Origin: Algoriphagus terrigena DSM 22685 | Lineage (GTDB): Bacteria; Bacteroidota; Bacteroidia; Cytophagales; Cyclobacteriaceae | DNA length: 33,636 nucleotides | NCBI RefSeq assembly: GCF_000429445.1 | Contig: NZ_AUBW01000035.1 | Coordinates: 1-33,636, forward strand | Direction of reading: 5' to 3' | Shown here: in pieces, positions 24,873 to 32,172 of the stretch | How the letters are laid out: every line of letters starts with the position of its first letter | Numbering within the stretch: position 1 is the stretch's first letter | The notes under the pieces: model-generated | Seen by the model: the letters and a program-made list of their open reading frames with translations, nothing else | Told to the model about the DNA's origin: nothing | Database searches by the model: none | Made by a program: the position numbers and the translations under genes

Positions 24873-25526
24873 TCATAAATTTCTTTTGCTGCTTTCCATG
24901 GCAATGAACTCCGGCAGATAGTTGGGGGTACAGCCTTTAGATACCATATCACCTTTATAAAGGCCCGTTTTCTCCCCTATTTCAATACAACGTGTTCGGT
25001 ACTTTTTATCATAAACTCCAATCCAGCCTACTGTAAAATTCATGGCCCATTGAACTTCAGGCTCTTCTGCGGCAATCCGGCTCTCAATTACTGAAAGTAA
25101 GTCGGGGGTATTATCCGGGGGTGTCTGCCCTGTCCATCTCAGTCTTGCCTGATAGTACCAGTAGGTGCGTCGTTGGAGTGGAAACGGACTGTCTTGCCAG
25201 GATTGAATCATCGCAATGGTCTTTTTGTCCTTCGCAAGCTGATTGGCAAATAGCCAATCCATTAGCTGATTTCGCTCGTCAAACGGATGAGTCTGCATTT
25301 CCCTATCCAGCTTATTCACCAGGTCCTGGGAAAGAAGCTTGTTGTCCATAATCAAGATGGCCAATTGCCTCGGCAAAAACCTCCCGGTAGACCATAGTTC
25401 CAAGGCCAGCTCATGGTCCTTTTTTACTTCCTTAGCAAAATTCCGTAAGTCTCCCAGCTTAGTTTTAGGATTGATTTGAGCCAGGATTTTTTCAGCTTGT
25501 GAGGAGAGTTTCATACGCGATTTCAT
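24873..25526 (-). CDS. DNA alkylation repair protein, AlkD-like
   Basis: A 217-residue helical-repeat protein of the DNA alkylation repair enzyme family (AlkC/AlkD-like HEAT repeats). Family-like segments are KLGDLRNFAKEVKKDHELAL, ELWSTGRFLPRQLAILIMDN, HPFDERNQLMDWLFANQLA, then WAMNFTVGWIGVYDKKYRTR and the C-terminal VSKGCTPNYLPEFI. AlkD is a glycosylase that removes positively charged 3-methyladenine and 7-methylguanine without flipping the base; activity here is inferred. The open frame begins at a TTG at 25595, but the ATG at 25526 (MKSRMKLSSQ) starts closer to the domain and is preferred; Met5 (25514) is also possible. The gene stands alone among repeats. Confidence 0.82.
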   Translation of the reverse strand: MKSRMKLSSQAEKILAQINPKTKLGDLRNFAKEVKKDHELALELWSTGRFLPRQLAILIMDNKLLSQDLVNKLDREMQTHPFDERNQLMDWLFANQLAKDKKTIAMIQSWQDSPFPLQRRTYWYYQARLRWTGQTPPDNTPDLLSVIESRIAAEEPEVQWAMNFTVGWIGVYDKKYRTRCIEIGEKTGLYKGDMVSKGCTPNYLPEFIAMESSKRNL

Positions 25527-25743
25527 GGCAATCTTCGGGTGAGCAATTCGACCTTTATTCGTTTTTAAAAGAGTGATCTTTTTCTTTGAAATCAAAATCC
25601 CAACAGAATATGTCCTGAATAGGAAAATCCGGATTATTGAAATCGGGTACCTGTGTGAGTTTCGAGGCCTAAGAGCCTTGTCGCGTAGTACTTGGTTTTA
25701 AGGGTTATGCCTCGACTGGGCTCGGCAACCGGTGTTAAGTGTT

Positions 25744-25776
25744 AAAAAACCCGGGCAAGACCTCCTGCCCGGGTTT
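25744..25776 (-). terminator. Intrinsic terminator of the four-gene cassette
   Basis: Arms AAACCCGGGCA (25747-25757) and TGCCCGGGTTT (25766-25776) pair over 11 bp around an 8-nt loop, followed leftward by a T-run of six (A-run 25744-25749). It begins 21 nt past the stop of the last gene of the cassette. Confidence 0.92.
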
Positions 25777-25797
25777 CGATTTTCAAGGTTTACTGGA

Positions 25798-26049
25798 TTA
25801 CTTCACTGCCTGCAGGAGCTTTTCCTCCAGTCGGGTTTCATCGACGGTGAGCTGGCAGATGCTTATCAGGATGGTGCCCGCTGTCACTGCGTGGCCTGCA
25901 TAGGCCAAGAGCATTTCGGGTACTTCTCCCGGTGCGGTCAGCATTGCCGTGCCGATAGCCGCAATCAGCAGTCCTGCCTTCTTCAGCAACTGGAAGAAAG
26001 GAGGGGTTGGGGCCAAGGCCCGGTTTTTCATTTCGCTTAGTATGTTCAT
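25798..26049 (-). CDS. Small two-TM protein, holin-like
   Basis: An 83-residue protein. A basic, Pro-containing N-terminus (MNILSEMKNRALAPTPPFFQ) is followed by two membrane segments (about residues 25-42 and 48-67) separated by a short turn TAPGEVPEM and by a charged C-terminal tail ETRLEEKLLQAVK. Size and topology are like class II holins, and it is last in a cassette with a DUF5675 gene and a TM/coiled-coil gene. No family is recognised, so holin-like is inference from shape and context only. It is followed directly by a strong terminator. A 111-bp gap with repeated GTGATCAG separates it from the preceding gene. Confidence 0.7.
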   Translation of the reverse strand: MNILSEMKNRALAPTPPFFQLLKKAGLLIAAIGTAMLTAPGEVPEMLLAYAGHAVTAGTILISICQLTVDETRLEEKLLQAVK

Positions 26050-26097
26050 AGTGAATTAGTTAATTGTTAAGATGATAATGGTTAAGTGTTTATTGGG

Positions 26098-26139
26098 AGT
26101 GATCAGTGTTCAGTCGCAGTGATCAGAGTCAGTGATCAG
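26098..26139. repeat. Three AGTGATCAG direct repeats
   Basis: AGTGATCAG occurs at 26098-26106, 26118-26126 and 26131-26139, each with the palindrome TGATCA at its centre. They lie in the gap between the TM/coiled-coil gene and the holin-like gene, upstream of the latter. They may be a regulator site or a small intergenic repeat. Confidence 0.6.
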
Positions 26140-26160
26140 TTGCTCCACCGATTGAGGGAA

Positions 26161-26391
26161 TTAGGCACAGGGCTGGATCTTTCGGCTTTTGGGCAACTTG
26201 CCCGGCATTTGTAAAAGCGTCTTGATCAGTGCCTGTTCGCTTTGGAGGCGCACCATAACTTCCTTCATTTTTCCCATTTCTTTATTCATCTGCCTGATAT
26301 CCTGAATGAGGAGCTTGAGGAAATAGGCGATGACAGAAAGGAGGAGTCCGAAGACCCCTCCCACAATTGCCTGGACCATCAATCCATCCAT
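26161..26391 (-). CDS. Small TM/coiled-coil protein
   Basis: A 76-residue protein starting MDGLMVQAIVGGVFGLLLSV. Residues 5-27 form one transmembrane helix; residues 28-62 (LLIQDIRQMNKEMGKMKEVM and on) form an amphipathic coiled coil; a basic tail KLPKSRKIQPCA ends it. The ATG at 26389-26391 overlaps the end of the DUF5675 gene by 13 nt, so translation is coupled. A longer frame reaching to 26712 overlaps DUF5675 fully and has no domain in its extra part. The topology resembles small phage lysis- or XhlA-like proteins, but with the TM first; function unknown. Confidence 0.75.
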   Translation of the reverse strand: MDGLMVQAIVGGVFGLLLSVIAYFLKLLIQDIRQMNKEMGKMKEVMVRLQSEQALIKTLLQMPGKLPKSRKIQPCA

Positions 26392-26819
26392 GCGGTTTCG
26401 CAGAAGGCCAGGTTGAGAGCCTTGTCCGGACAGCTCCTTATCTCCAGACGAAGGGTTTCTCCAGCGCTGTTGGCTATACCCAGCGCATTCAGCAGTCTTC
26501 CAAAGGCCATGGTGGGCTTGGTTCCCCTCCCTTCGGAGAGGATTGACTGCACCGGGATGATGGTTTGCGGCATATCTACCTCGAGGCCCTTCTGGGCGCA
26601 GACCACTCCGACAAACTCCCCTTTTGGGGACTTTTGGAGTGTCAGCAGAGGCAGCTGATCCTCCTTGCCCAGCAGGTATGACCCTTCGGGAAGGCAGGAT
26701 TTCTTGGGGCATCCGGGAATTTTTGGAGCCTCCAGGGTGTGGCAGACCCAGCGGTCATTGACCGAGATCCTGCCATGGGTACTGGTGGGCCAATACTCCC
26801 TTTCCAACAAAATCCTCAT
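26379..26819 (-). CDS. DUF5675 family protein
   Basis: A 146-residue soluble protein matching DUF5675: the N-terminal LLEREYWPTSTHGRISVNDR, WVCHTLEAP with the conserved Cys and Glu, and LPEGSYLL, followed by GMP-like segments further on (FGRLLNALGIAN, ETLRLEIRSC). The family is found in phages and bacterial genomes; its activity is unknown, though its position in phage lysis or tail neighbourhoods has been noted. Here it starts 7 nt after the 248-residue protein gene and its end overlaps the start of the TM/coiled-coil gene by 13 nt, so it is the second gene of a tight operon. No signal peptide is seen. Confidence 0.82.
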   Translation of the reverse strand: MRILLEREYWPTSTHGRISVNDRWVCHTLEAPKIPGCPKKSCLPEGSYLLGKEDQLPLLTLQKSPKGEFVGVVCAQKGLEVDMPQTIIPVQSILSEGRGTKPTMAFGRLLNALGIANSAGETLRLEIRSCPDKALNLAFCETAWMD

Positions 26820-26826
26820 GACCGGA

Positions 26827-27573
26827 TCAGGAGACGACCAGGATTTTGGCCGGGTTCTGGGTCAGGTCGTAGAGGTCGTATTTGGACCCGTTTTCCAGGA
26901 TCTGGAGGTACTCGATCGCCAGGGCAAAGAAGTGCTGGGTACCCGTAACGGCAACCTTGGGAAGCACGAGGTTCAGGGCCTGGTTTTCCGTCATCCCGAT
27001 CAGGACTTCCCCGGAGGTAGCCGATTGGGAGGCATAGGTTTTGGCGGCGAAGTCGATGTCCGCCCGGATCAGGGTAATCCTGAAGTGGGTGGTGTTCTCC
27101 ACCGGCCGGATGTGAACAGACGGCACAAAGTCAGTGATGGTGACTGCAACCTGGTCTGCCGTGTCGGCGATTGTGACCTGCTGAAAGAGGGTATTTTCGA
27201 TCGTGGATTGTGCGCAGAACTGGAAATCCCGGAAGAGTTGCATGTTGCCGAGCTCGAACTTGCGCTCTCCGCGGTTGCTCACGATATCCGAGTAGATCAC
27301 CTTCATCGCCAGGGAATAGAGCCTGTTGTGAAGGGTTCCGTCGCTGGATTTGAGGGCAATCACCCGGAAGGCGTCTTTGAGGAATTTGGATGCGCTTGCG
27401 GCGCGGTTGAATTCCTGGAGGTTTTCGCGGGTTCGCCGGAATCTGGGATCGTTTAGGATTTTTTTCTTGGAAACTCCACCCTTCTGGCGGGCTTTGAATC
27501 CGGTTCGTCCTTTATAGAAGGTGACATCGCCGATGGTCCCTTCGAGTTTTAGAAAGCTTGATTGTTTTGCCAT
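26827..27573 (-). CDS. Conserved hypothetical protein, first gene of the DUF5675 cassette
   Basis: A 248-residue protein. The N-terminus is distinctive: LKLEGTIGDVTFYKGRTGFK, then ARQKGGVSKKKILNDPRFRR and TRENLQEFNRAASASKFLKD. I recognise this as an unnamed Bacteroidota family that occurs with DUF5675 genes, but know no function. The middle (FRVIALKSSDGTLHNRLYSL and on) is helical; the second half (~115-248) is beta-rich, with TIADTADQVAVTITDFVPSV and HFRITLIRADIDFAAKTY. No signal peptide or TM. It could be a structural (capsid- or tail-like) protein; that is a guess from the fold-like pattern. The next gene begins 7 nt downstream. Confidence 0.75.
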   Translation of the reverse strand: MAKQSSFLKLEGTIGDVTFYKGRTGFKARQKGGVSKKKILNDPRFRRTRENLQEFNRAASASKFLKDAFRVIALKSSDGTLHNRLYSLAMKVIYSDIVSNRGERKFELGNMQLFRDFQFCAQSTIENTLFQQVTIADTADQVAVTITDFVPSVHIRPVENTTHFRITLIRADIDFAAKTYASQSATSGEVLIGMTENQALNLVLPKVAVTGTQHFFALAIEYLQILENGSKYDLYDLTQNPAKILVVS

Positions 27574-27639
27574 GTTCAGTTTGTGTTTTGGTGAAACATG
27601 ACCAAATCTGAAGTGGGGAAAGTGAAAATCAAACCGAAC
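27574..27639. promoter_or_regulatory. Probable promoter region of the four-gene cassette
   Basis: This short stretch between the cassette start codon and the 9-bp tandem tract must hold the promoter unless the repeats do. No clear -33/-7 pair could be assigned. Confidence 0.25.
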
Positions 27640-27726
27640 GTGGATTCTATGGATTCTGTGGATTCTGTGGATTTTGTGGATTTTGTGGAATCTATGGAAA
27701 ATGTGGATTCTATGGAATCTGTGGAC
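27640..27726. repeat. 9-bp tandem repeat, about 10 units
   Basis: Units of consensus GTGGATTCT (variants ATGGATTCT, GTGGATTTT, GTGGAATCT, ATGGAAAAT) run in phase for 87 bp just upstream of the cassette. A second, shorter array with CTTTGATGGTG steps follows at about 27780-27815. Such arrays change length by slippage and could alter expression of the cassette. Confidence 0.9.
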
Positions 27727-27822
27727 TTGACATGAATCCCGGGGTGATCCAAAACCTAGCCTATATGTAGCTTTGATGCTACTTTGATGGTGCTTTGATG
27801 GTGCTTTGGTGGTGCGGGGCTG

Positions 27823-28180
27823 TTAGATGATGGATGCTAGATGTTGGATGCTGGATGCTGGATGACCGATGCTGGATGACCGATGCTGACTGTCTACTGA
27901 GCAGTTGTCAAGTTGTCTGCAGAGGCTGTTGTCAGGTTGTCGCAGGGAAGTTGGAAGCAGGAAGTTGGAGGTTGTCTGCGGAGCTGTTGTCATGGTGTCG
28001 GGTTTACGATTTACGAATTACGTTTTACGAGGTCTTTTGGGGCAGTTGAGGAATTTGGTCCTGGCTACGTCCCCGGCTTGTCGGGTTGTCCGCTGATGCT
28101 GTTGTTGGATGATGGATGCTAGATGCTGGATGATGGATGCTGACTGTCTACTGAGCAGTTGTCAAGTTGTCCGCTGCGCT
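27823..28180. repeat. Composite dispersed repeat block, second copy
   Basis: Same order as at 22849-23100: short GGATGCTGGATG steps, GCTGACTGTCTACTGAGCAG (27885 and again 28138), GTTGTC-rich spacers, and one copy of the 71-76 bp unit from 27999. A second run of GGATGATGGATGCT follows at 28105-28140. Confidence 0.8.
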
Positions 28181-28206
28181 GTTGGAGAGCACTGGCAAAT
28201 AATGAA

Positions 28207-28540
28207 GATCGGACTCTGAAGGAGTCCAACCGTGAATAGCCCAGGGTGCAACCCTGGGTATGAAGTAGTAAAATGATTTCAACCTCGGCGCAGGAATATT
28301 GTGTGTAAATGGGTGTCGATGCCGAGGTACGGAGGAGGTGGTCCGAACGGTGAGATCTCACTTGTCGTCGAGGCGAAAAAGTGTAGGGGTCTGAATGGTG
28401 AGATCTCTCCTATCGTCGAGATGACTTGCTTCGTCGAGATGACTGGAAGCATCAATGGTGGTTGGTTGGTGTGAATTGGAAATTGGCCTGCTAAGTCCAG
28501 CATTTCTAGGGATCGGTGGAGAAGCAGGACAACGGAAATG
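28207..28540. repeat. Double-hairpin repeat and associated blocks
   Basis: Two hairpins: GGACTC/GAGTCC (28211-28227) and CCCAGGGT/ACCCTGGG (28240-28258). Then CCTCGGCGCAGG and TCGATGCCGAGGTACGGAGG (28284-28337), two GGTGAGATCTC and three CGTCGAG(G/A)-type steps (28350-28445), and GGAGAAGCAGGACAACGGAA (28519-28538). No gene is seen between 28181 and 28668. Confidence 0.7.
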
Positions 28541-28668
28541 CGCTGTTTTCGTCACGATCAAAAATCGAGGTTGTACCTTAAAAACAGGTGTATGTACCCT
28601 GAAATGGAGCGTATGTGGCTTTTTTTTGACCTTTACCAGTAGGTGATTTAGAATCGAAATAAAAAGCC

Positions 28669-31236
28669 ATGAAGTTTTTATTTCGAACGCCCCTGTTTGA
28701 TTTTGATCCAGACAGCGAATCTGAAATCCGAGAAAACTGGGTAAAAATCCTTGAAGCTATCTCAATTTCCTCCCCAAGTCTTGCACATGAAATCCGAAAC
28801 AAGGGATATGAAGATTTAGCCAAACCAGTTAGGCTAAAAGTAAAAAAGTACATTTTAAGAGGCCGATACAGGTCCACTCCTTTTGGCAAATTTGCCGGCG
28901 TTGGTTTGGGCACGGATATCCAACAAAAATCCTCCGTTGATCTAAGTCAAGTAGAAGAGCTCGGATCGGATTGCGCTATTGAAAACCCGGAATCCGACTA
29001 CCTCGAATGGCAGCTGAGTGTAAGTAGTTTTAGCCAATTTAACCGCAAGGTATTTTTGAGTTACCTAGTCAAGGAAGAACGTTGGGCTCTACTCAGTATT
29101 CCATATAACAGGGTAATCAGTTTATTGGAGAACCATTGGAAAACACATTCGAGGATACGATTTGCCGAGTTTCAATCGTGGTTTAAGGGCGGGAGCGAAA
29201 ACCCTATTGAAGAGATATGGAGACAATTGATCAAGATCGGAATTTTATATCACAGCGAGGACTGGCTAAAAACCCAAATAGCTCCTTCGGTCTATACGGA
29301 TGTTGTTGTCAAAGATCAGCTGGGAATTAACGAAGAGATCAAGAACCTGGCCGATGATTTTTTCCTGACCGCAGGCAATCTTTTTGGCGAACTGTCCTCG
29401 GACTACGTTGAGGGACTCAAAAAATGGTTTCATGTTAAATTCGATGACCGATTTATTCCATTGTCCTTACTCCTGAATTATCAGGAGTTCACGAGTTCAG
29501 ATTTTCTGGAGCTAACTCCAACTGGGGTAAGTCAAAACGAATACTTAGAAATTCCAGATTCCCTTTGGGGGTGTGAGGAGGTGGATTTGAAAAAGATTGT
29601 AAAGGAAGCTCCTCTACCCTCTCAGATCTACCATGTAGACCTGATAATTAAGGTCCTAGACGACGACAGGATTGTGATAGATAATGCACTATGTAACCGG
29701 CCCTTTGTTTTCATAGGCAGGTTTAACAGAGATGAAGGGATCTATGCATTTGAAAAGGAAATCAAGTCAGTAGTCTTTCCAAACGATGACCTAATCTATG
29801 CTGAGGTTCGTATTTTTGAAACACATGTAGTTCAGGGAATCTGTGCTACCCGGCCGGTTTTTGAGAATTATATCAGTCCCTTCAATCAAGGGGCCCCTGA
29901 TTGTATCCCTTTCGATGAGATTGAGATGGGATTACGTGACGGTGAGCTCCTACTTGTTCACAATAAGTCAGGGAAAAGAATTATTCCAATAATTACCCAT
30001 CCCTTGAACGGCAAAGAGATAAGCCATCCTTTGATCCGGCTTCTTTGGGAGCTTGATCATCAAAAGTCATTCAACTTGGTTCATTACCAAGCACCACTTT
30101 TTTCATCAAAAACCTATACGCCAAGACTTTGCTGGGGTAAAATCATCCTGCAATCCAGGAGATGGGTAATCAATTCCCATCAATTTGAATTGCAAGAAGA
30201 GTTAAAAAAATGGCTGGCCGAGCAGGCCTTACCTTTCAATATTTTGGTGGGTATTTATGACCGGGAATTGCTTGTCAATTGGGAAAGTGAGGATGGGTTT
30301 GAGATTTTATGGCTTGAATTAAGGAAGTATTCCAGGTGTGTGCTCAGCGAAGTTATTTGGAAAGATAAAAGTCCCTATACCTCTGCTAATGGAAATTCAA
30401 TCTACCCACAACTCGTACTAAGTCATCGAAAAGAAATAGCAGAAAAGCCGTGGGCCGGATTTTTGAATTCGATTGACCATGAAAATCCAGATTGGCTTTA
30501 TTTGGTTTTTTGGGTTTCTGAGGAGGATTTTGAGGACTCCATGCTTTTACTTTTCTCATTTTGTCTGATTGATTTTCTCAAAAGGAAACAGGTTCATTGG
30601 TATTTTTTGGTTTATCCGGAAAGGGAGCAGCTACAGGTAAGACTGAGGTTTTGTCCCAATTCCACCGAAGACAGAGAAGAGATACTTTATCGCCTAGTCA
30701 ATAACCTTCAGCGGCTGCGATTTGAGCTACGTCCTTACTACCCAGAAGTAAAGAAATACGGGAATATTACTTATCTGATTTCTGAGGAGTTGTTTTGGAT
30801 GGAATCTTCTTTGGTCAGTGCAATTATCCGAAAAACGGTTCGACTAAGTGGATCGAGTACGATTTCTATCGAGTGTCTGAGTCAGTTTTGGTCAGATTTG
30901 ATCTTTTCATCCGGAATGGAATCCTATGGATTTCAGATGGTTAGAATTCGGGTTAAAAGAATTTCGCATGAAACGAAGCGGCGATTTTCTGCAGAATCGA
31001 ATGAAAAAACCAGGTCCAGGAGACTGCCATTGGCTTGGAAAAAGAACTATAAGGAAAAGCTAATGACCCATCTGAATCATTGGGAGGAAGAGCGTATGAA
31101 GTGGCAGATCATCAGTAATCATCTCCATATGCAGGTGAACCGATTTTATTCTTTGGACAGAAAATTCATGGAGGGCTTGCTTTATTTTTTGTTGTATAAG
31201 GAGATGGGGAGGAGGATTTTTGGGAAGGGAGGTTGA
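28669..31236 (+). CDS. LanB-like lantibiotic dehydratase, orphan
   Basis: An 855-residue protein. The N-terminal ~580 residues match the lantibiotic dehydratase (glutamylation) domain, with RGRYRSTPFGKFAG at residues 64-77 as the clear signature (Arg68, Thr70, Pro-Phe-Gly). From ~590 on lies a SpaB-C/thiopeptide-type domain: HWYFLVYPEREQLQVRLRF, YYPEVKKYGNITYLISEELF and HLHMQVNRF (818-825), matching the conserved His of the elimination site. The YGG-Arg position has Lys-Lys-Tyr-Gly-Asn. The enzyme would add Glu from Glu-tRNA to Ser/Thr and eliminate it to give dehydroamino acids. Full LanB enzymes are ~1000 residues, so this one is compact. No LanC, precursor peptide or transporter is visible nearby. 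Its base composition is more AT-rich than the GMC or kinase genes, and repeats flank it, which suggests transfer. Confidence 0.8.
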   Translation: MKFLFRTPLFDFDPDSESEIRENWVKILEAISISSPSLAHEIRNKGYEDLAKPVRLKVKKYILRGRYRSTPFGKFAGVGLGTDIQQKSSVDLSQVEELGSDCAIENPESDYLEWQLSVSSFSQFNRKVFLSYLVKEERWALLSIPYNRVISLLENHWKTHSRIRFAEFQSWFKGGSENPIEEIWRQLIKIGILYHSEDWLKTQIAPSVYTDVVVKDQLGINEEIKNLADDFFLTAGNLFGELSSDYVEGLKKWFHVKFDDRFIPLSLLLNYQEFTSSDFLELTPTGVSQNEYLEIPDSLWGCEEVDLKKIVKEAPLPSQIYHVDLIIKVLDDDRIVIDNALCNRPFVFIGRFNRDEGIYAFEKEIKSVVFPNDDLIYAEVRIFETHVVQGICATRPVFENYISPFNQGAPDCIPFDEIEMGLRDGELLLVHNKSGKRIIPIITHPLNGKEISHPLIRLLWELDHQKSFNLVHYQAPLFSSKTYTPRLCWGKIILQSRRWVINSHQFELQEELKKWLAEQALPFNILVGIYDRELLVNWESEDGFEILWLELRKYSRCVLSEVIWKDKSPYTSANGNSIYPQLVLSHRKEIAEKPWAGFLNSIDHENPDWLYLVFWVSEEDFEDSMLLLFSFCLIDFLKRKQVHWYFLVYPEREQLQVRLRFCPNSTEDREEILYRLVNNLQRLRFELRPYYPEVKKYGNITYLISEELFWMESSLVSAIIRKTVRLSGSSTISIECLSQFWSDLIFSSGMESYGFQMVRIRVKRISHETKRRFSAESNEKTRSRRLPLAWKKNYKEKLMTHLNHWEEERMKWQIISNHLHMQVNRFYSLDRKFMEGLLYFLLYKEMGRRIFGKGG

Positions 31237-31531
31237 ATTGTTAGATGACAGATGTTTGATGACGGATGATTAGTGCATGAAGAGGGGGGCAAGAAGGCCG
31301 TGAGTGGAGACACTCACAGCGGCGGAAGAGATTTGGCCTGCCCTACAACCTGGCCCAAACCTAAAATAGCCCACCGGGCTGTTTCCTAACGGTTTGTCCT
31401 CCCTGCCCCCTTTGTCAAGAACTTTAGCTCTTTTCGTTAATTTGAGATAAAGGGGGAGTTATGGAGGAATGATTTTGTAATTGTATTCCAATCAGGAGAA
31501 GCAGGGCAACTGCGCGGCGGACTATTCATTT
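31237..31531. other. Intergenic region behind the LanB-like gene
   Basis: Contains a short GATGACAGATG run, the palindromic repeat at 31294-31325 and a GGAGAAGCAGGGCAACTGCG remnant at 31496-31515. No lanthipeptide precursor, LanC or transporter gene is present. Confidence 0.5.
31294..31325. repeat. Palindromic repeat, unoccupied target of the IS110-family element
   Basis: AAGGCC then GTGAGTGGAGACACTCAC (7-bp arms GTGAGTG/CACTCAC, GAGA loop) then AGCGGCGG. The same left part (32073-32088) and right part (33626-33636) flank the IS110-family element, so this is an intact copy of its insertion site. Confidence 0.85.
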
Positions 31532-31797
31532 ATTCCGGCCTGGTTGGCAGGATTTGAGGCTTCGGATTTTTTTTGAGTTGTCACTTTTTGAAAGCCAAAA
31601 AGTAACCCAAAAGCTTCGGGCCCCAGTCTTTACTTCCAATCGGTGATGGTTTCTGCCAGACAGGTATCGGTGGACGATTGGATTTTTGGCGCTGCTCCAA
31701 ACCTAAAAACAGGTGGATCTCCTTCGCTCACTCAGGAGCTAACCTGTTTTTTCACGGTTTTCCGCATCACCAAAAACCGTAAATCCTGCAGGGCCCT
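31532..31797. repeat. Dispersed ~266-bp repeat, copy B, uninterrupted
   Basis: Matches copy A at 24150-24585 apart from the 167-bp insertion. It reads through CTGCTCCAAACCTAAAAACA, the empty equivalent of the insertion site. The two hairpins near its right end are kept, including AACAGGT/ACCTGTT followed by a T-run. Confidence 0.85.
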
Positions 31798-31983
31798 ACT
31801 TTCGACGATTACTTCTGGTACTTTTTTGTATTGGCTATATGTCTGATACGGCTTAGGGACCACAACAAAGGCCTGATTGCAATTTCATTCCAGCGGAGAA
31901 TTCCATCTTCGTTTCGCTGGCAGTTAGGTTCCGTTTCTAAACTAGCTTTCTGCGCCAGCGAGCGGTACATGAGATTCGTTTAT

Positions 31984-32034
31984 CCTGGGGTTGAAACCCC
32001 AGGCTACCAATATGTCGCCCCGATGGGGCTTTTT
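31984..32034. repeat. Double-hairpin repeat, rightward copy
   Basis: CCTGGGGTT-GA-AACCCCAGG (31984-32003), CTACCAATAT-like linker, then GCCCC-GAT-GGGGC (32017-32029) followed by five T residues. The second hairpin with its T-run has the form of an intrinsic terminator. Confidence 0.8.
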
Positions 32035-32092
32035 AGAAGAGGGATTCAACTATTGGAAAGCGAATCCTTTAGAAGGCCGTGAGTGGAGCTGT

Positions 32093-32103
32093 TATGTTTG
32101 AAA
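32093..32103 (+). repeat. Left subterminal inverted repeat of the IS
   Basis: TATGTTTGAAA, 4 bases inside the left border. The similarity to the right end continues weakly (AGAAAGGCAAAGCTAGAAT against ACAAGGGTTTAGCTAAAAT). Confidence 0.65.
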
Positions 32104-32172
32104 CTAGAAAGGCAAAGCTAGAATAGTTAGATTAAAAGGTCTCTAATCAATTCAATCATAACTACTTAGCTT

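Noticed and set aside
26392..26712. Longer form of the TM/coiled-coil protein
   Set aside because: The added ~107 residues overlap DUF5675 in another frame and contain no domain; the ATG at 26391 with a 13-nt overlap is the natural start.
27640..27726. Cluster of DnaA boxes (replication origin)
   Set aside because: Units read TGTGGATTC or TGTGGATTT, with two mismatches at the end of TGTGGATAA, in strict 9-bp phase; no dnaA, dnaN or parAB genes are near.
28500..28668. Lanthipeptide precursor upstream of the LanB-like gene
   Set aside because: Only a 12-codon frame (MERMWLFFDLYQ) is present; no leader with Cys/Ser/Thr-rich core was found on either side.
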